A stretch of 43,418 bases of DNA from Amycolatopsis sp. CA-126428 (GTDB lineage: Bacteria; Actinomycetota; Actinomycetes; Mycobacteriales; Pseudonocardiaceae): the NCBI RefSeq assembly GCF_002904335.1, contig NZ_PPHF01000066.1, positions 1-43,418 of the forward strand. Direction: 5' to 3'. Below are positions 1 to 8,804 of the stretch, in pieces. How positions within the stretch are numbered: the first letter of the stretch is position 1; every line of letters begins with the position of its first letter. Under the pieces are notes generated by a model. That model was given only the letters and a program-made list of their open reading frames with translations. It was not told the origin of the DNA and ran no database searches. The position numbers were made by a program, and so were the translations under genes.

Positions 1-3000
1 GTGACAACCGGGGCTTCGCCCCGGGCCGGGGGCTTCGCCACCCGGACCCCCGGAAAGCGAGCTGTGGGTCCAGCGCACGACGTCGCCGGTCCGGTACATC
101 CGGGCGCCCGGCTCGCCGAAGGGGTCGGCCACGAACCGGTCGGCGGTCAGGCCCGGCCGGCCGAGGTAGCCGCGGGCCACCCCGGCGCCGCCGAGGTGCA
201 GTTCGCCGGGCACGCCGACGGGCACGGGCCGCATGCCGCGGTCCAGGACACAGGCGCGGATGCCGGCGATCGGGCGGCCGATCGGCGGGGTGCGGTCGGT
301 GTCGTGGTACCACGCGGTGGCGTACACAGTGGACTCGGTGGGCCCGTAGATGTTGGCGATCCGGCTGCCGGGCAACGCTTTCCGGATGTCGAGCAGCGCG
401 TGCCGCGTCAGCGCTTCACCGGCCAGGACCACAGTGGACGGTCGCACCGACACCACGCCCTGGGCCAGCAGCTGGGCGAACGCCGAGGGCACGCCGCTGA
501 CCAGGCCGACCGGCCGGCCGGTGTGCTCGCCTTCGCCGAGGGCCAGCACGTCCCGCACGATCTCGACGGTGGCGCCGGTCATCAGCGGCGCGAAGATCTC
601 GAACACCGAGACGTCGAAGTTGAGCGACGTCGAAGCGACCACGGTGGACCCGGGGCGGAAGACGTCTTCGAAGTCGTTTCCGGCCCACGCCATCAGGTTC
701 GCGGCGCTGCGGTGGGCGACCACGACGCCCTTGGGGCGGCCGGTCGAGCCGGAGGTGTGGATCACGTAGGCGGGGTGGTCCGGGTTCGTGGCGCGGCCGA
801 GCGGCGCGGCGGAGGCGCCGTCGAGCAGGGCGGGGTCGTCGAACGCGAGGGCGGGGACGGCGCCGGGGCCCCGGCCGTCCGGGGTGAGCAGCAGCGCCGG
901 GCCGGCGTCGTCGAGGATCAGTTCCTGGCGGTCGGCCGGGTAGGCCGGATCGACCGGGAGGTAGGCGGCGCCGGACTTGAGGACGCCGAGCAGCGCCACC
1001 AGGATCCGTTCGGTGCGCGGCAGCGAGACGGCGACGAACCGCTCGGGCCCGGCACCCCGCCCGGCCAGCACCCGGGCCAGCCGGGTGGCCTGCTCGTCGA
1101 GCTCCCGGTAAGTGAGCGAGCGGTCCTCGCAGACGACCGCGACCGCGTCCGGCGTGCGGGCCGCCTGGGCCTCGAACAGCTGCGGCAGCGTGGCTTCCGG
1201 CGCTTCGAGCACCGGCCCGCGGGACAGCTCGGCCAGGTGGGCCAGCTCGGCGTCACCCATCAGCGGCAGCTCGGCCACCGGCCGGTGCGGCTCGGCGACC
1301 ACCGCTTCGGCCAGCACCCGCAGGTGCCCGGCGAAGCGATCGATCGTCTCGGCGTCGAAGAGCGCGGTGTCGTACTCGATGGCGACACTGCGGCCCTGCG
1401 GCTGGAACTCCAGCACCAGGTCGAACCGGGCCCGGGGGCGGGGCAGATCGTGCTCGCCCAGGCGGAGGGCGCCCGCCTCCCGGGGCCGGACGAGGTCCTG
1501 CTGCAGCACCAGCAGGACCTGCACCAGCGGGGTCCGGCTCGGGTCACGGGCCGGCCGCAGGTCGTCGACGACCTGGTCGAAGGGCACTTCGGCGGCGGCG
1601 AAGGCCGCCAGCGTCGTTTCCTTGACCCGGCCGAGGAAAGCGTCGAACGGCTGGGCCGGATCGACCGCGGACCGCAGGACGAGGGTGTTGACGAAGAACC
1701 CGGCGAGCCGCTCGAGCTGGTCTTGGTCACGGCCGGACACCGCGGTGCCGACGGCGACGTCGTCCTGCCCCGTGTAGCGGGCCAGCAGCACCTGGACGAG
1801 GGCGGTCAGCGTGGTGAACAGCGTCGCGCCGGTGTCGTGGCCCAGTTCGGCGAGGTTTCCGGCCAGCTCCGCCGGCAGCGCGTACCGGCGGATCGCGCCC
1901 TCGCCGGCGCGGACGGGCGGGCGGGGCCGGTCGGTGGGCAGGTCCAGGGGTTCGAGGCCGGCGAGCTGCTCGCGCCAGTACGCCAGCTGCCGCTCGCGCA
2001 GCGGCCCGGCCAGCCGGTCGTGGTGCCAGCGGGAGTAGTCGCGGTAGCCGATGTCCAGGGGTGCGGGCTTCTCCCCCGCGTAGAGCGTGGCGAATTCGTC
2101 GACGAGCAGGCCGACGGACCAGCCGTCGGTGATGATGTGGTGCTGGCAGAGCAGGAGCAGGTGGTCGTCGGGGCCACGGCGGATCAGCGTGGCCCGCGTG
2201 AGCGGCCCGGCGGCCAGGTCGAAGGGGCGGTCCAGTTCGGCCGCGAGCTGCGCGTCCAGGTCCGCCTCGGCGGCTGCTTCCCGCAGCGGGATGCTGCCTT
2301 CCTCGGCGATGACCTGGACACCCTGGCCGTCGACGGTCCGGAACGTCGTGCGCAGCGACTCGTGGCGCGCGGCCAGCCCGTCCAGCGCGGCGAGCAGGGC
2401 GTCGCGGTCCAGCGGGCCGGAGAGGGTGAGGCCGACCCCGGCGTTGTATTCGGTGCTGCCGGGGTTCTGCTGGTCGAGCACCCAGAGGCGGCGCTGGACG
2501 GGCGAGAGCGGCACCACGGCGTCGTGGGGCGCGGGCTCGATCCGGCCGGCCGGGGCACCGGATCGAGCCGGCAGCAGCTCGGCGAGCTTCGCGATGGTGC
2601 GGGCGTCGAACACCACCCGCGGGGACAGCTCGGCGCCGAAGCGGGCACGGATCCGGGCGAGCGCCCGCGCCCCGAGGATGGAGTCGCCGCCGAGTTCGAA
2701 GAAGTCCGCGTCGACGCCGATGTCCGGCACGCCCAGGACGTCGGCCCAGATCTCGGCGAGGGCCCGCTCGGCCGGGGTGCGGGGCGCGGTGTGCGCGGCC
2801 CGGACCTGGGCGGCCCAGTCGGGTTCGGGCAGCGCGTCGCGGTCGAGCTTGCCGTGGTGGGTCAGCGGCATCGCCTCGAGCACGACGAACGCGGCCGGGA
2901 CCATGTAGGGCGGCAGCCGGTCCGCCGCGGCGGACCGCAGCTGCCCGGGATCGGCGTCCCCGGCGACGTAGGCGACCAGGCGTTTGACGCCGGGCTGGTC

Positions 3001-4326
3001 CTCGCGGGCGACGACGACCGCCTCGCGGACCCCCTCTTGCTCGCGCAGCAGCGCCTCGATTTCGCCCGGTTCGATCCGGAACCCGCGGATCTTGACCTGG
3101 TGGTCGGCCCGCCCGACGAACTCCAGCTCGCCGCCGGCGGTCCGGCGGACGACGTCACCGGTCCGGTACATCCGCGCGCCCGGCTCGCCGAACGGGTCGG
3201 CCACGAACCGGCTCGCGGTCAGCCCCGGCCGGTCCAGGTACCCGCGGGCGAGTTCCGGGCCGGCGAGGTAGAGCTCGCCGATGGCCGCCGGGCGCAGCGC
3301 CTCGTCGAGCACGTACGCGGTGGCCTCCGGCAGCGGGTGCCCGATCGGCGGCGTGCCCCCGGGGACCAGCGGGTCGCTCCAGGTGGCCACGACGGTGAAT
3401 TCGGTGGGACCGTAGGAGTTGATCATCCGGCGGCCGGGCGCCCAGGTCCGGACCAGTTCGGGCGGGCAGGCGTCCCCGCCGACGATCACCGTGCGGAAGG
3501 CCGGCAGCCCGGCGGCGTGCTCGGCGGACAGCGTGGCCAGCGCGACGGGCGGGATGAGCGCGTGGGTGATTCCGTGCTCGGCCAGGACGTCCGCGAGCCG
3601 GTCGCCCAGCAGCGGCCCGGGCGGCGGCACGACCAGCGCCGCCCCGTGCGGCAGCGCCATGCCGAGCTCGAGGATCGAGGCGTCGAAGCTCGGCGAGGAG
3701 AACTCCAGGACCCGGTCGCCCGGCCGCACGTCGTACTGCTCCCGCATCGCGGCGAAGAAGCCGGCCAGGCCGCGGTGGGTGACGAGCACGCCCTTGGGGA
3801 CGCCGGTCGACCCGGACGTGTAGATGAGGTAGGCCGGGTGGTCGAGGTGCAGCGGGCGCGTCCGGTCGGCGTCGGCCGGGTCGGTGTCGGGCAGGCCGTC
3901 GAGCAGGCCGGGTTCGCCGAGGTCGAGGGTGGTGGCTTCGGTGCTCAGCTCCCCGCGGGTCAGGACGAGCACGGGGTCGGCGTCGGCGAGCACGAAGGCG
4001 AGCCGTTCGGCGGGCTGGTCGGGGTCGACGGGCAGGAAGGCGGCACCGGCCTTGGCCGCGGCGAGCTGCGCGACGACGAGGTCGGCCGACCGAGGCAGCA
4101 CGAGCGCGACGACCGTTTCCGGGCCGGCGCCGTGCCGGATCAGCAGCCGCGCCAGCCGGTTCGCCCGGGCGTTGACGGTCGCGTAGGTCAGCGTGCCATC
4201 GGCACCGGTCAGCGCCGGTTCCGCCGGGGTGCGGGCGGCTTGGGCCTGGAACAGTCCGGCGAGGGTGCGCGGGGGGACCGATCTGTCGTCGTCAGCGGCA
4301 GGAACCGAGACGTCGTATCGCGGCAT
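1..4326 (-). CDS. Nonribosomal peptide synthetase, A-PCP-C-A, 3'-truncated at the window edge
   Basis: The frame is open from an ATG at 4326 down to base 1 (1442 codons) and would assemble a peptide by the thiotemplate route in the cytoplasm. Domains seen: adenylation 1 (residues ~15-500; TSGSTG loop ~172, YGPTE ~305, YRTGD ~385, GKLDR ~492), carrier protein with the phosphopantetheine serine in LGGDSI (~548), condensation (~600-1030; HHIITDG ~730), and adenylation 2 (~1060 on; TSGSTG ~1194, YGPTE ~1329, YRTGD ~1410). By alignment to GrsA the pocket residues read D-A-L-L-I-G-S-V-V and D-V-F-S-V-A-I-V-Y; I do not assign substrates. It starts with an A domain, so it could be the initiating subunit. 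An AAAGG ribosome site lies about 10 bases before the ATG. After the DVVRWT stretch the protein stops resembling an A domain and reads through repeat DNA. No tailoring or MbtH gene is in the window. Confidence 0.93.
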   Translation of the reverse strand, partial: MPRYDVSVPAADDDRSVPPRTLAGLFQAQAARTPAEPALTGADGTLTYATVNARANRLARLLIRHGAGPETVVALVLPRSADLVVAQLAAAKAGAAFLPVDPDQPAERLAFVLADADPVLVLTRGELSTEATTLDLGEPGLLDGLPDTDPADADRTRPLHLDHPAYLIYTSGSTGVPKGVLVTHRGLAGFFAAMREQYDVRPGDRVLEFSSPSFDASILELGMALPHGAALVVPPPGPLLGDRLADVLAEHGITHALIPPVALATLSAEHAAGLPAFRTVIVGGDACPPELVRTWAPGRRMINSYGPTEFTVVATWSDPLVPGGTPPIGHPLPEATAYVLDEALRPAAIGELYLAGPELARGYLDRPGLTASRFVADPFGEPGARMYRTGDVVRRTAGGELEFVGRADHQVKIRGFRIEPGEIEALLREQEGVREAVVVAREDQPGVKRLVAYVAGDADPGQLRSAAADRLPPYMVPAAFVVLEAMPLTHHGKLDRDALPEPDWAAQVRAAHTAPRTPAERALAEIWADVLGVPDIGVDADFFELGGDSILGARALARIRARFGAELSPRVVFDARTIAKLAELLPARSGAPAGRIEPAPHDAVVPLSPVQRRLWVLDQQNPGSTEYNAGVGLTLSGPLDRDALLAALDGLAARHESLRTTFRTVDGQGVQVIAEEGSIPLREAAAEADLDAQLAAELDRPFDLAAGPLTRATLIRRGPDDHLLLLCQHHIITDGWSVGLLVDEFATLYAGEKPAPLDIGYRDYSRWHHDRLAGPLRERQLAYWREQLAGLEPLDLPTDRPRPPVRAGEGAIRRYALPAELAGNLAELGHDTGATLFTTLTALVQVLLARYTGQDDVAVGTAVSGRDQDQLERLAGFFVNTLVLRSAVDPAQPFDAFLGRVKETTLAAFAAAEVPFDQVVDDLRPARDPSRTPLVQVLLVLQQDLVRPREAGALRLGEHDLPRPRARFDLVLEFQPQGRSVAIEYDTALFDAETIDRFAGHLRVLAEAVVAEPHRPVAELPLMGDAELAHLAELSRGPVLEAPEATLPQLFEAQAARTPDAVAVVCEDRSLTYRELDEQATRLARVLAGRGAGPERFVAVSLPRTERILVALLGVLKSGAAYLPVDPAYPADRQELILDDAGPALLLTPDGRGPGAVPALAFDDPALLDGASAAPLGRATNPDHPAYVIHTSGSTGRPKGVVVAHRSAANLMAWAGNDFEDVFRPGSTVVASTSLNFDVSVFEIFAPLMTGATVEIVRDVLALGEGEHTGRPVGLVSGVPSAFAQLLAQGVVSVRPSTVVLAGEALTRHALLDIRKALPGSRIANIYGPTESTVYATAWYHDTDRTPPIGRPIAGIRACVLDRGMRPVPVGVPGELHLGGAGVARGYLGRPGLTADRFVADPFGEPGARMYRTGDVVRWTHSSLSGGPGGEAPGPGRSPGCH
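8..68. repeat. GC-rich hairpin repeat replacing the end of the NRPS frame
   Basis: Bases 8-24 form a perfect 7-bp stem closed by TTC. Bases 26-45 form a second, imperfect hairpin with the same GGCTTCGCC core. The block has the look of REP-like or terminator-like intergenic elements of high-GC actinomycetes, but here it sits inside the reading frame of adenylation domain 2, immediately after the conserved DVVRWT residues, where a real domain would continue with the A8 region. It may be a contig-end artefact or a true rearrangement. Confidence 0.6.
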
Positions 4327-5120
4327 TGCTGGGAACCTTTCGAGCACGGGTGAGGTCAGCGCAGGGCCATCCGGGCGCTGGGAGATGACACGCAGGTGGG
4401 GCCCGCGACCAGGGAAATCGCGATAAAAGGCGGCCGGAACCGGGCGTTCCACCCACCTCGGCCCCCGGCTTTTTGCCACTCGTTCAACAGATCGCCCCGG
4501 CGTGCCACACACCGGGCGAACCCGCAGGAACGAGGGCGAGACACAGTGATCCTTTCCAGCGTGCAGCCACGCGGCAACGTCCGGAAACAGTTCCGATTTC
4601 GGCGGCACCCCCGCTGAGCCGATTAGGCACCAGCGACCGCCGAACGCGCGCGACAACCAGCGTTCTTCGTGCAACAGGTCCGGTCATCCGGCAGTCAAGT
4701 ACCCCCAAGACCAGCCGGATTGGCATCACGCTACCCAGTGAACGCGTACCTCGTACCGCCGAACGGAGCATTACGAAAAATTGCCAAAAATCGCCTCGGT
4801 TTACCCGGACAGCGAGTAGTACGACGTCGATTTCTGTTCACTCTTCTGCCGGAAAATGTTACCTCGATTGGGAGGTTTGACTTTCCGGCAGGGCGCTCAC
4901 CTGGGACGACACAGCGTCACTCGGGTGACGACCGGAGCCCGACGGCCGAAGTAAGCGACTTTCCAAGATGTGCTTCAGCTTACGGGACGTCACCCGATTG
5001 GCGGGTAACACGGAAGAGAGGGGTACATCGGCGAAATGATCGATCACACAGATCCTTCACGAGTCCCGGCAACCGGGGCAAAGTCGGCTTGGAATGCGAT
5101 GATGCCTGATTGCCTCGGGG
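4327..5120. other. NRPS upstream region without a supported gene
   Basis: About 0.8 kb upstream of the NRPS start. It is visibly less GC-rich than its surroundings, especially 4630-5040. I see open frames but none with a convincing ribosome site, conserved motif or actinobacterial codon pattern. A perfect inverted repeat with 6-base arms and a TCGG loop lies at 4915-4930 and could be a regulator site or a small hairpin. The NRPS promoter should lie here but I cannot place it. Confidence 0.5.
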
Positions 5121-5127
5121 GTGAACA

Positions 5128-5283
5128 GTGTTCAACGGGGGTGGGGTGGAGACGGGGGTCGGGTGGGGCAAGTTTGGCCCGGGGATGGGGTGGGGTGCGG
5201 CGGCCTGGGGGCCGGGGGGCGGCGGCGGTGGCGGTGGCGGTGGCGGTGGCGGTGGCGGTGGCGGCGGCGGCCGCGGCGGTGGC
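5128..5283 (+). repeat. G-rich tract with quadruplex-type runs and a GGTGGC hexamer array
   Basis: Bases 5137-5168 contain at least four runs of three or more G with short loops on the plus strand, which fits the classical G-quadruplex pattern. More G runs follow at 5181-5219. Bases 5227-5262 are six perfect tandem copies of GGTGGC, flanked by GGC repeats. Translated, the array gives only poly-Gly, Ala-Val or Arg-Trp runs, so a protein is unlikely. Confidence 0.75.
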
Positions 5284-5420
5284 CATGGGCGCGGCTGCGG
5301 GTCCACCGGCGGGACCGCCTCGATCATCCGGGCCGCGGGTTCGGTCCGGCTCGGCCGGGCTTGGCTGCTTCGGGCGCGACCGGGGCCGCGCTGACGGAGG
5401 CTGCTCGGCGAGCCCCGCCA

Positions 5421-5610
5421 ACAGAGCCGATCCGACTCAGCCCCCGCCGCTTCGGGCACGATCGGGAGCTACCCCGACCGAGACCACCTGGACCAGACCC
5501 ACCGACAGAGCCGATCCAGCTCAACCAGCCCCGCCACTTCAAGCGCAACCCGTAGCCGGCCCGCCGGAGACCAGCCGACCAGACCCACCCACAGAGCCGA
5601 TCCGACTCAG
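5421..5610. repeat. Three direct repeats spaced about 85 bases
   Basis: A ~20-base element (ACAGAGCCGATCCGACTCAG and close variants) recurs at 5421-5440, 5504-5523 and 5591-5610. The start-to-start distances are 83 and 87 bases. The first is not a multiple of three, so a repeated protein segment does not explain the array. The DNA between copies is also partly similar (CCAGACCCACC before copies 2 and 3). Confidence 0.7.
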
Positions 5611-5669
5611 CCGGTCCCCCTTCCCCCCATGGCGGCGAGCCGCCGGCTCGCGAGCCCAGCCCAGCGGGG

Positions 5670-6170
5670 CGAGCCGCGCGGCCCGCGCCCGGCGGCATCG
5701 GTCGCTCGCCACCCGCGCCCATGATCGACCCCAGCCGACACCGCGGGCACCGGCCAGCGACTGCACCCTCCGGCGGCAAGCGCACCAACCACCCCACCCA
5801 TCCCGCCGGCGGTCACCAACCCGGCGAGCCGCAGCAGCCACCAACTCCTCAGCCAAGCGGAGCAAGCCGCCTCACAGCGGCCCCGATAGGGCGAGCCCGC
5901 GCCGCCCGGCCGTTGGCGGTCTCCGTCGCTCGCCCGCCACCCGCGGCCATGATCGACCCCGGCCGGTACCGCGGGCACCGGCGAGCGGCACCCTCCGGCC
6001 GCAACAAGCGCACCAGCCACCACACCATCCCCGCGGCCGCCGCGAACCCGGCGAACCCGGCGAACCACAGCAGCCACCAGCCTCACCCCAGCTCAGCGGA
6101 GCCAGCCGCCCCCGCACCAGCCAAGCGGAGCAAGTCGCCCCACAGCGGACCCGAAAGGGCGCCCCCGCTC
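5670..6170. repeat. Imperfect long tandem duplication, period about 228-268 bases
   Basis: Two related blocks follow one another. The shared landmark ATGATCGACCCC occurs at 5721 and 5949 (period 228). The landmark AGCCAAGCGGAGCAAG occurs at 5851 and 6119 (period 268), because the second block has about 40 extra bases that themselves resemble neighbouring sequence. The start of a third block is visible at about 6147-6180. The plus strand is C-rich here. Frames on both strands stay open but their codon choice is not gene-like. Confidence 0.65.
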
Positions 6171-6180
6171 CGGCCGCAGG

Positions 6181-6722
6181 AGGCCGACGTCACCCATCCG
6201 ACCGTGTCACCCCACCTCCGACCGACACACCGGGAGTGAGCACAGAAGAGCACCGCCCGGCAGCGGCCACCCCGCCCGTCTCAGCGACCCACCCGCCACC
6301 GCCCATCCCCCGCCAAGCATTTCGAGACCCCCGAAACCGAAAAGCCGCCAGGACAGCCGCGACCACCCCTCCACAGCCGGCCCACCAAGCCCACATCTGT
6401 CCGGAAAGGACGTCCACAATAGACCAGCCAAGGCCCACACCCGCATCCCCAGCGCCGGTGTCATGCCCGACCCGCCGGTAACCCGACCGAAGTCGTTCTT
6501 CACCCATTGAGGCGACACCTCCCCCATTTCCGGACCCCGGCCACCCTTGCGCCAACCACCCGCTTCCCTGCCTCGATGCGGGCAATTACGCCGAACGGAC
6601 CCCGGGCCGTTTACCCGCGAGTTGAATTCCCTTTCGGGCCGGTTGTGGATACACTTCGCGGCGAACGCTGCGCATTGTGCTGTTCGCGTTCTCGAGCGCA
6701 CATCCACCGGAGGAGCACCCAA
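6181..6722. other. Intergenic DNA upstream of lsr2
   Basis: C-rich on the plus strand to about 6500, then mixed. No coding sequence or RNA is supported. The last ~120 bases before 6723 are less GC-rich and should hold the lsr2 promoter. I cannot assign hexamers with confidence. Confidence 0.45.
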
Positions 6723-7121
6723 GTGGCCCAGAAAGTCTCCGTCGAGATCCTCGACGACATCGACGGCAGCACCGCCGCCCAGACCGTCCAGTTCAGCCTC
6801 GACGGCGTCACCTTCGAAATCGACCTTTCCGACCGGAACGCCACCGCCCTCCGGCACGAACTGGCCCGGTACATCGGCGCCGGCCGGCGGGTGGGCGGGC
6901 GCAAGGTCCGGGTGGCCGGCGGCCAGTCGACCACCGCCTCCGATCGCGAGCGCAACCAGCGGATCCGGGCCTGGGCGAACGCGAACGGCTACGACGTCTC
7001 CGAGCGGGGCCGCCTCTCCTCCGAAGTCGTCGTCGCCTACGAGCAGGCGCACGACGCCGGCACGGAATCGTCAGTGTCATCGCCGCGAAAGCGCGCTCCG
7101 CGCAGGAAAGCCGCCGCCTGA
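6723..7121 (+). CDS. lsr2: Lsr2-family nucleoid-associated protein / xenogeneic silencer
   Basis: 132 residues, close to the usual Lsr2 length of about 110-115 with a slightly longer tail. The N-terminal half (1-60) matches the dimerisation domain, beginning MAQKVSVEILDDIDGS. The C-terminal half carries the DNA-binding region with the RGR minor-groove hook at residues 95-97 (ERGRLSSEV), followed by a basic tail (RKRAPRRK). In mycobacteria and Streptomyces such proteins coat AT-rich, often acquired DNA and repress biosynthetic clusters. The GTG start at 6723 has a GGAGGA site 7-8 bases upstream. Actinomycetes usually have a main lsr2 elsewhere plus a paralogue; I cannot tell which this is. It stands alone between the repeat-rich region and a hydrolase gene. 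Confidence 0.93.
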   Translation: MAQKVSVEILDDIDGSTAAQTVQFSLDGVTFEIDLSDRNATALRHELARYIGAGRRVGGRKVRVAGGQSTTASDRERNQRIRAWANANGYDVSERGRLSSEVVVAYEQAHDAGTESSVSSPRKRAPRRKAAA

Positions 7122-7359
7122 CTCCCGATTACCGCAGGTTTTGCCGCGCGGAAGACTCGCGGAACACACGCGGAAGGCTCTTTCTCCGCCGAAGCCGAAT
7201 CGGCGCACCGCCGAACTCGGGCGTTGAACAGGAATGTCCGAGCACCCGGACCGGCGATGCGGCCACTTCCGGGAGCGCAGCGCCTGATCGGCTCTTGTGG
7301 TCCAGACCCCGGCGCCCTACGGTCGGCGGGGTCCGGGTCGTCGCGGGGAGGAGCCTCGG

Positions 7360-8757
7360 GTGCTGGGAACCGTTCTGGCGAGCGCACTTCTGCTGACCGG
7401 CGCCGCACCGGCCGTGGCCGACGGCGGGTGGACGCCGGCGCCGATCGTCTGGACCGCCTGCCCGGATGACCCCGACAGCCCCACTCCGCCGGACGGCGAG
7501 TGCGGCACGGTCCGGGTGCCGCTGGACTGGAACTCCCCGGGCGGGCCGACGATCACCCTCGCGGTCGCCCGGCACCGCGCCACGGATTCCGCACACCGCC
7601 TCGGCGTGTTGCTGGCCGATTTCGGCGGTCCCGGCTCGTCGAACGCGGAACTCGCCGTGACCCCGGGCGTGTTCAGCCCGGAGGTCCGGGCCCGGTTCGA
7701 CGTCGTGGGCTTCGACGTGCGCGGAACCGGCCGCAGCGAATTCATCGAATGCCCGGTCACGAGCCGGCCGCCGAGCGACGAGCCGGCCGGGCCGGCCGAG
7801 TTCGCCGCGCTGCTGAAGTACCGCGAGCAAGCGGTTTCCGCCTGCCGCGCCCGCAACCTCCCCGTCTTCGACCACGCCGACACCGGCGCCAACGCCCGGG
7901 ACATGGACGCGGTCCGCCGCGCGCTGGGCGAAGCGCGGATCAGCTTCTTCGGCATCTCCTACGGCACGCTGCTCGGCCAGCAGTACGCCGAACAGCACGG
8001 GGACCGGGTGCGGGCGATGGTGCTCGACAGCTCCGTCGACCACAGCGCGGGGATCGAGCGGTTCCTCGGCGACCGGGCCGCCGCCGCGGACGACGGGTTC
8101 CGCCAGTTCGCCGCGTGGTGCGACCGGACGACGACCTGCGCGTTGCACGGCCAGGACGTCTACGCCGCCTGGCAGAAAGCTCTCGCGGTGACCGCCGGAA
8201 CACCGCCGGCGCAGAGCGAGCTGCGCGGCCGGGTGCTGCAGGACATGTACCGCCCGGTCTGGGACGATCTGGGCCAGGCGATCGCCGACGCCGCCGCCGG
8301 CAATCCGCCGATGACCGCGCAGTTCTCCTACAACTACGACTCGATCCGCCTGGCCGTCGTCTGCCAGGACTTCGACCTCCGGATCCGGAGTTTCGCGCAG
8401 TACTCGGTGCTGCACGCCGAAGAGCTGCGCCGCGGGCCACTCATGCGCGGCAGCACGTTGAGCCACGGCGAAACGATGGCGTGCCTGGGTATCCCGGGCC
8501 AGCCGTCGAACCCGCCGCACCGGCTGAGCATCCCGCGAGCGCCGCGGATCCTCCTGCTGAACTCCCGTCACGACCCGGCGACCCCGTACGCCTGGGCCCT
8601 CGCCATCCACCGCCAGGCCCCGGCGAACACGACGTTGCTGACGTACGAGGGCTCGGGCCACGGGGTCTTCGAGAAGAACGCCTGCACCCGGTCGGCCGTG
8701 GACCGCTACCTGCTGGCCCTGGCGGCACCGGAGCACGACGTCAGCTGCCCGGCCTGA
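7360..8757 (+). CDS. Secreted S33-type alpha/beta hydrolase, tripeptidyl-aminopeptidase-like
   Basis: 465 residues from a GTG at 7360, chosen because GGGGAGGAG lies about 8 bases upstream and because translation then opens with a signal peptide (hydrophobic 2-14, likely cleavage after AVA at 20). The catalytic triad is readable: Ser200 in GISYG, Asp405 in SRHDPATP, His434 in GSGHG. The TAP-like C-terminal domain fits the Streptomyces secreted tripeptidyl aminopeptidase family, which trims N-terminal tripeptides from extracellular proteins, though some relatives are esterases. It is a single gene, convergent with the acyl-CoA synthetase downstream. Family assignment is firm; the substrate is inferred. 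Confidence 0.88.
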   Translation: MLGTVLASALLLTGAAPAVADGGWTPAPIVWTACPDDPDSPTPPDGECGTVRVPLDWNSPGGPTITLAVARHRATDSAHRLGVLLADFGGPGSSNAELAVTPGVFSPEVRARFDVVGFDVRGTGRSEFIECPVTSRPPSDEPAGPAEFAALLKYREQAVSACRARNLPVFDHADTGANARDMDAVRRALGEARISFFGISYGTLLGQQYAEQHGDRVRAMVLDSSVDHSAGIERFLGDRAAAADDGFRQFAAWCDRTTTCALHGQDVYAAWQKALAVTAGTPPAQSELRGRVLQDMYRPVWDDLGQAIADAAAGNPPMTAQFSYNYDSIRLAVVCQDFDLRIRSFAQYSVLHAEELRRGPLMRGSTLSHGETMACLGIPGQPSNPPHRLSIPRAPRILLLNSRHDPATPYAWALAIHRQAPANTTLLTYEGSGHGVFEKNACTRSAVDRYLLALAAPEHDVSCPA

Positions 8758-8804
8758 CCGTCCACTCACGACACTGCCACAGCCGCCTCGGCGCGGGAAT
8801 CCGG

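Noticed and set aside
1..4353. 1450-codon open frame on the plus strand
   Set aside because: It is antisense to the NRPS and has low-complexity Gly/Arg/Gln-rich sequence; the minus strand shows all NRPS motifs in order.
5421..5610. CRISPR-like spacing of three short repeats
   Set aside because: Only three imperfect copies, intervals of ~65 bases that resemble each other, and no cas genes in the window.
5607..6086. Minus-strand 159-residue frame with an internal protein repeat (AGVDHGRGWRA twice)
   Set aside because: The repeat follows from the 228-base DNA duplication, which is a multiple of three by chance; there is no ribosome site and no recognised motif.
5036..6481. Plus-strand open frame for a Pro/Ala-rich 481-residue protein
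   Set aside because: It crosses all three repeat arrays, contains Ala-Val and Pro-Arg runs only, has no ribosome site and shows no gene-like third-base bias; repeat spacing of 83 bases would break any repeated protein unit.
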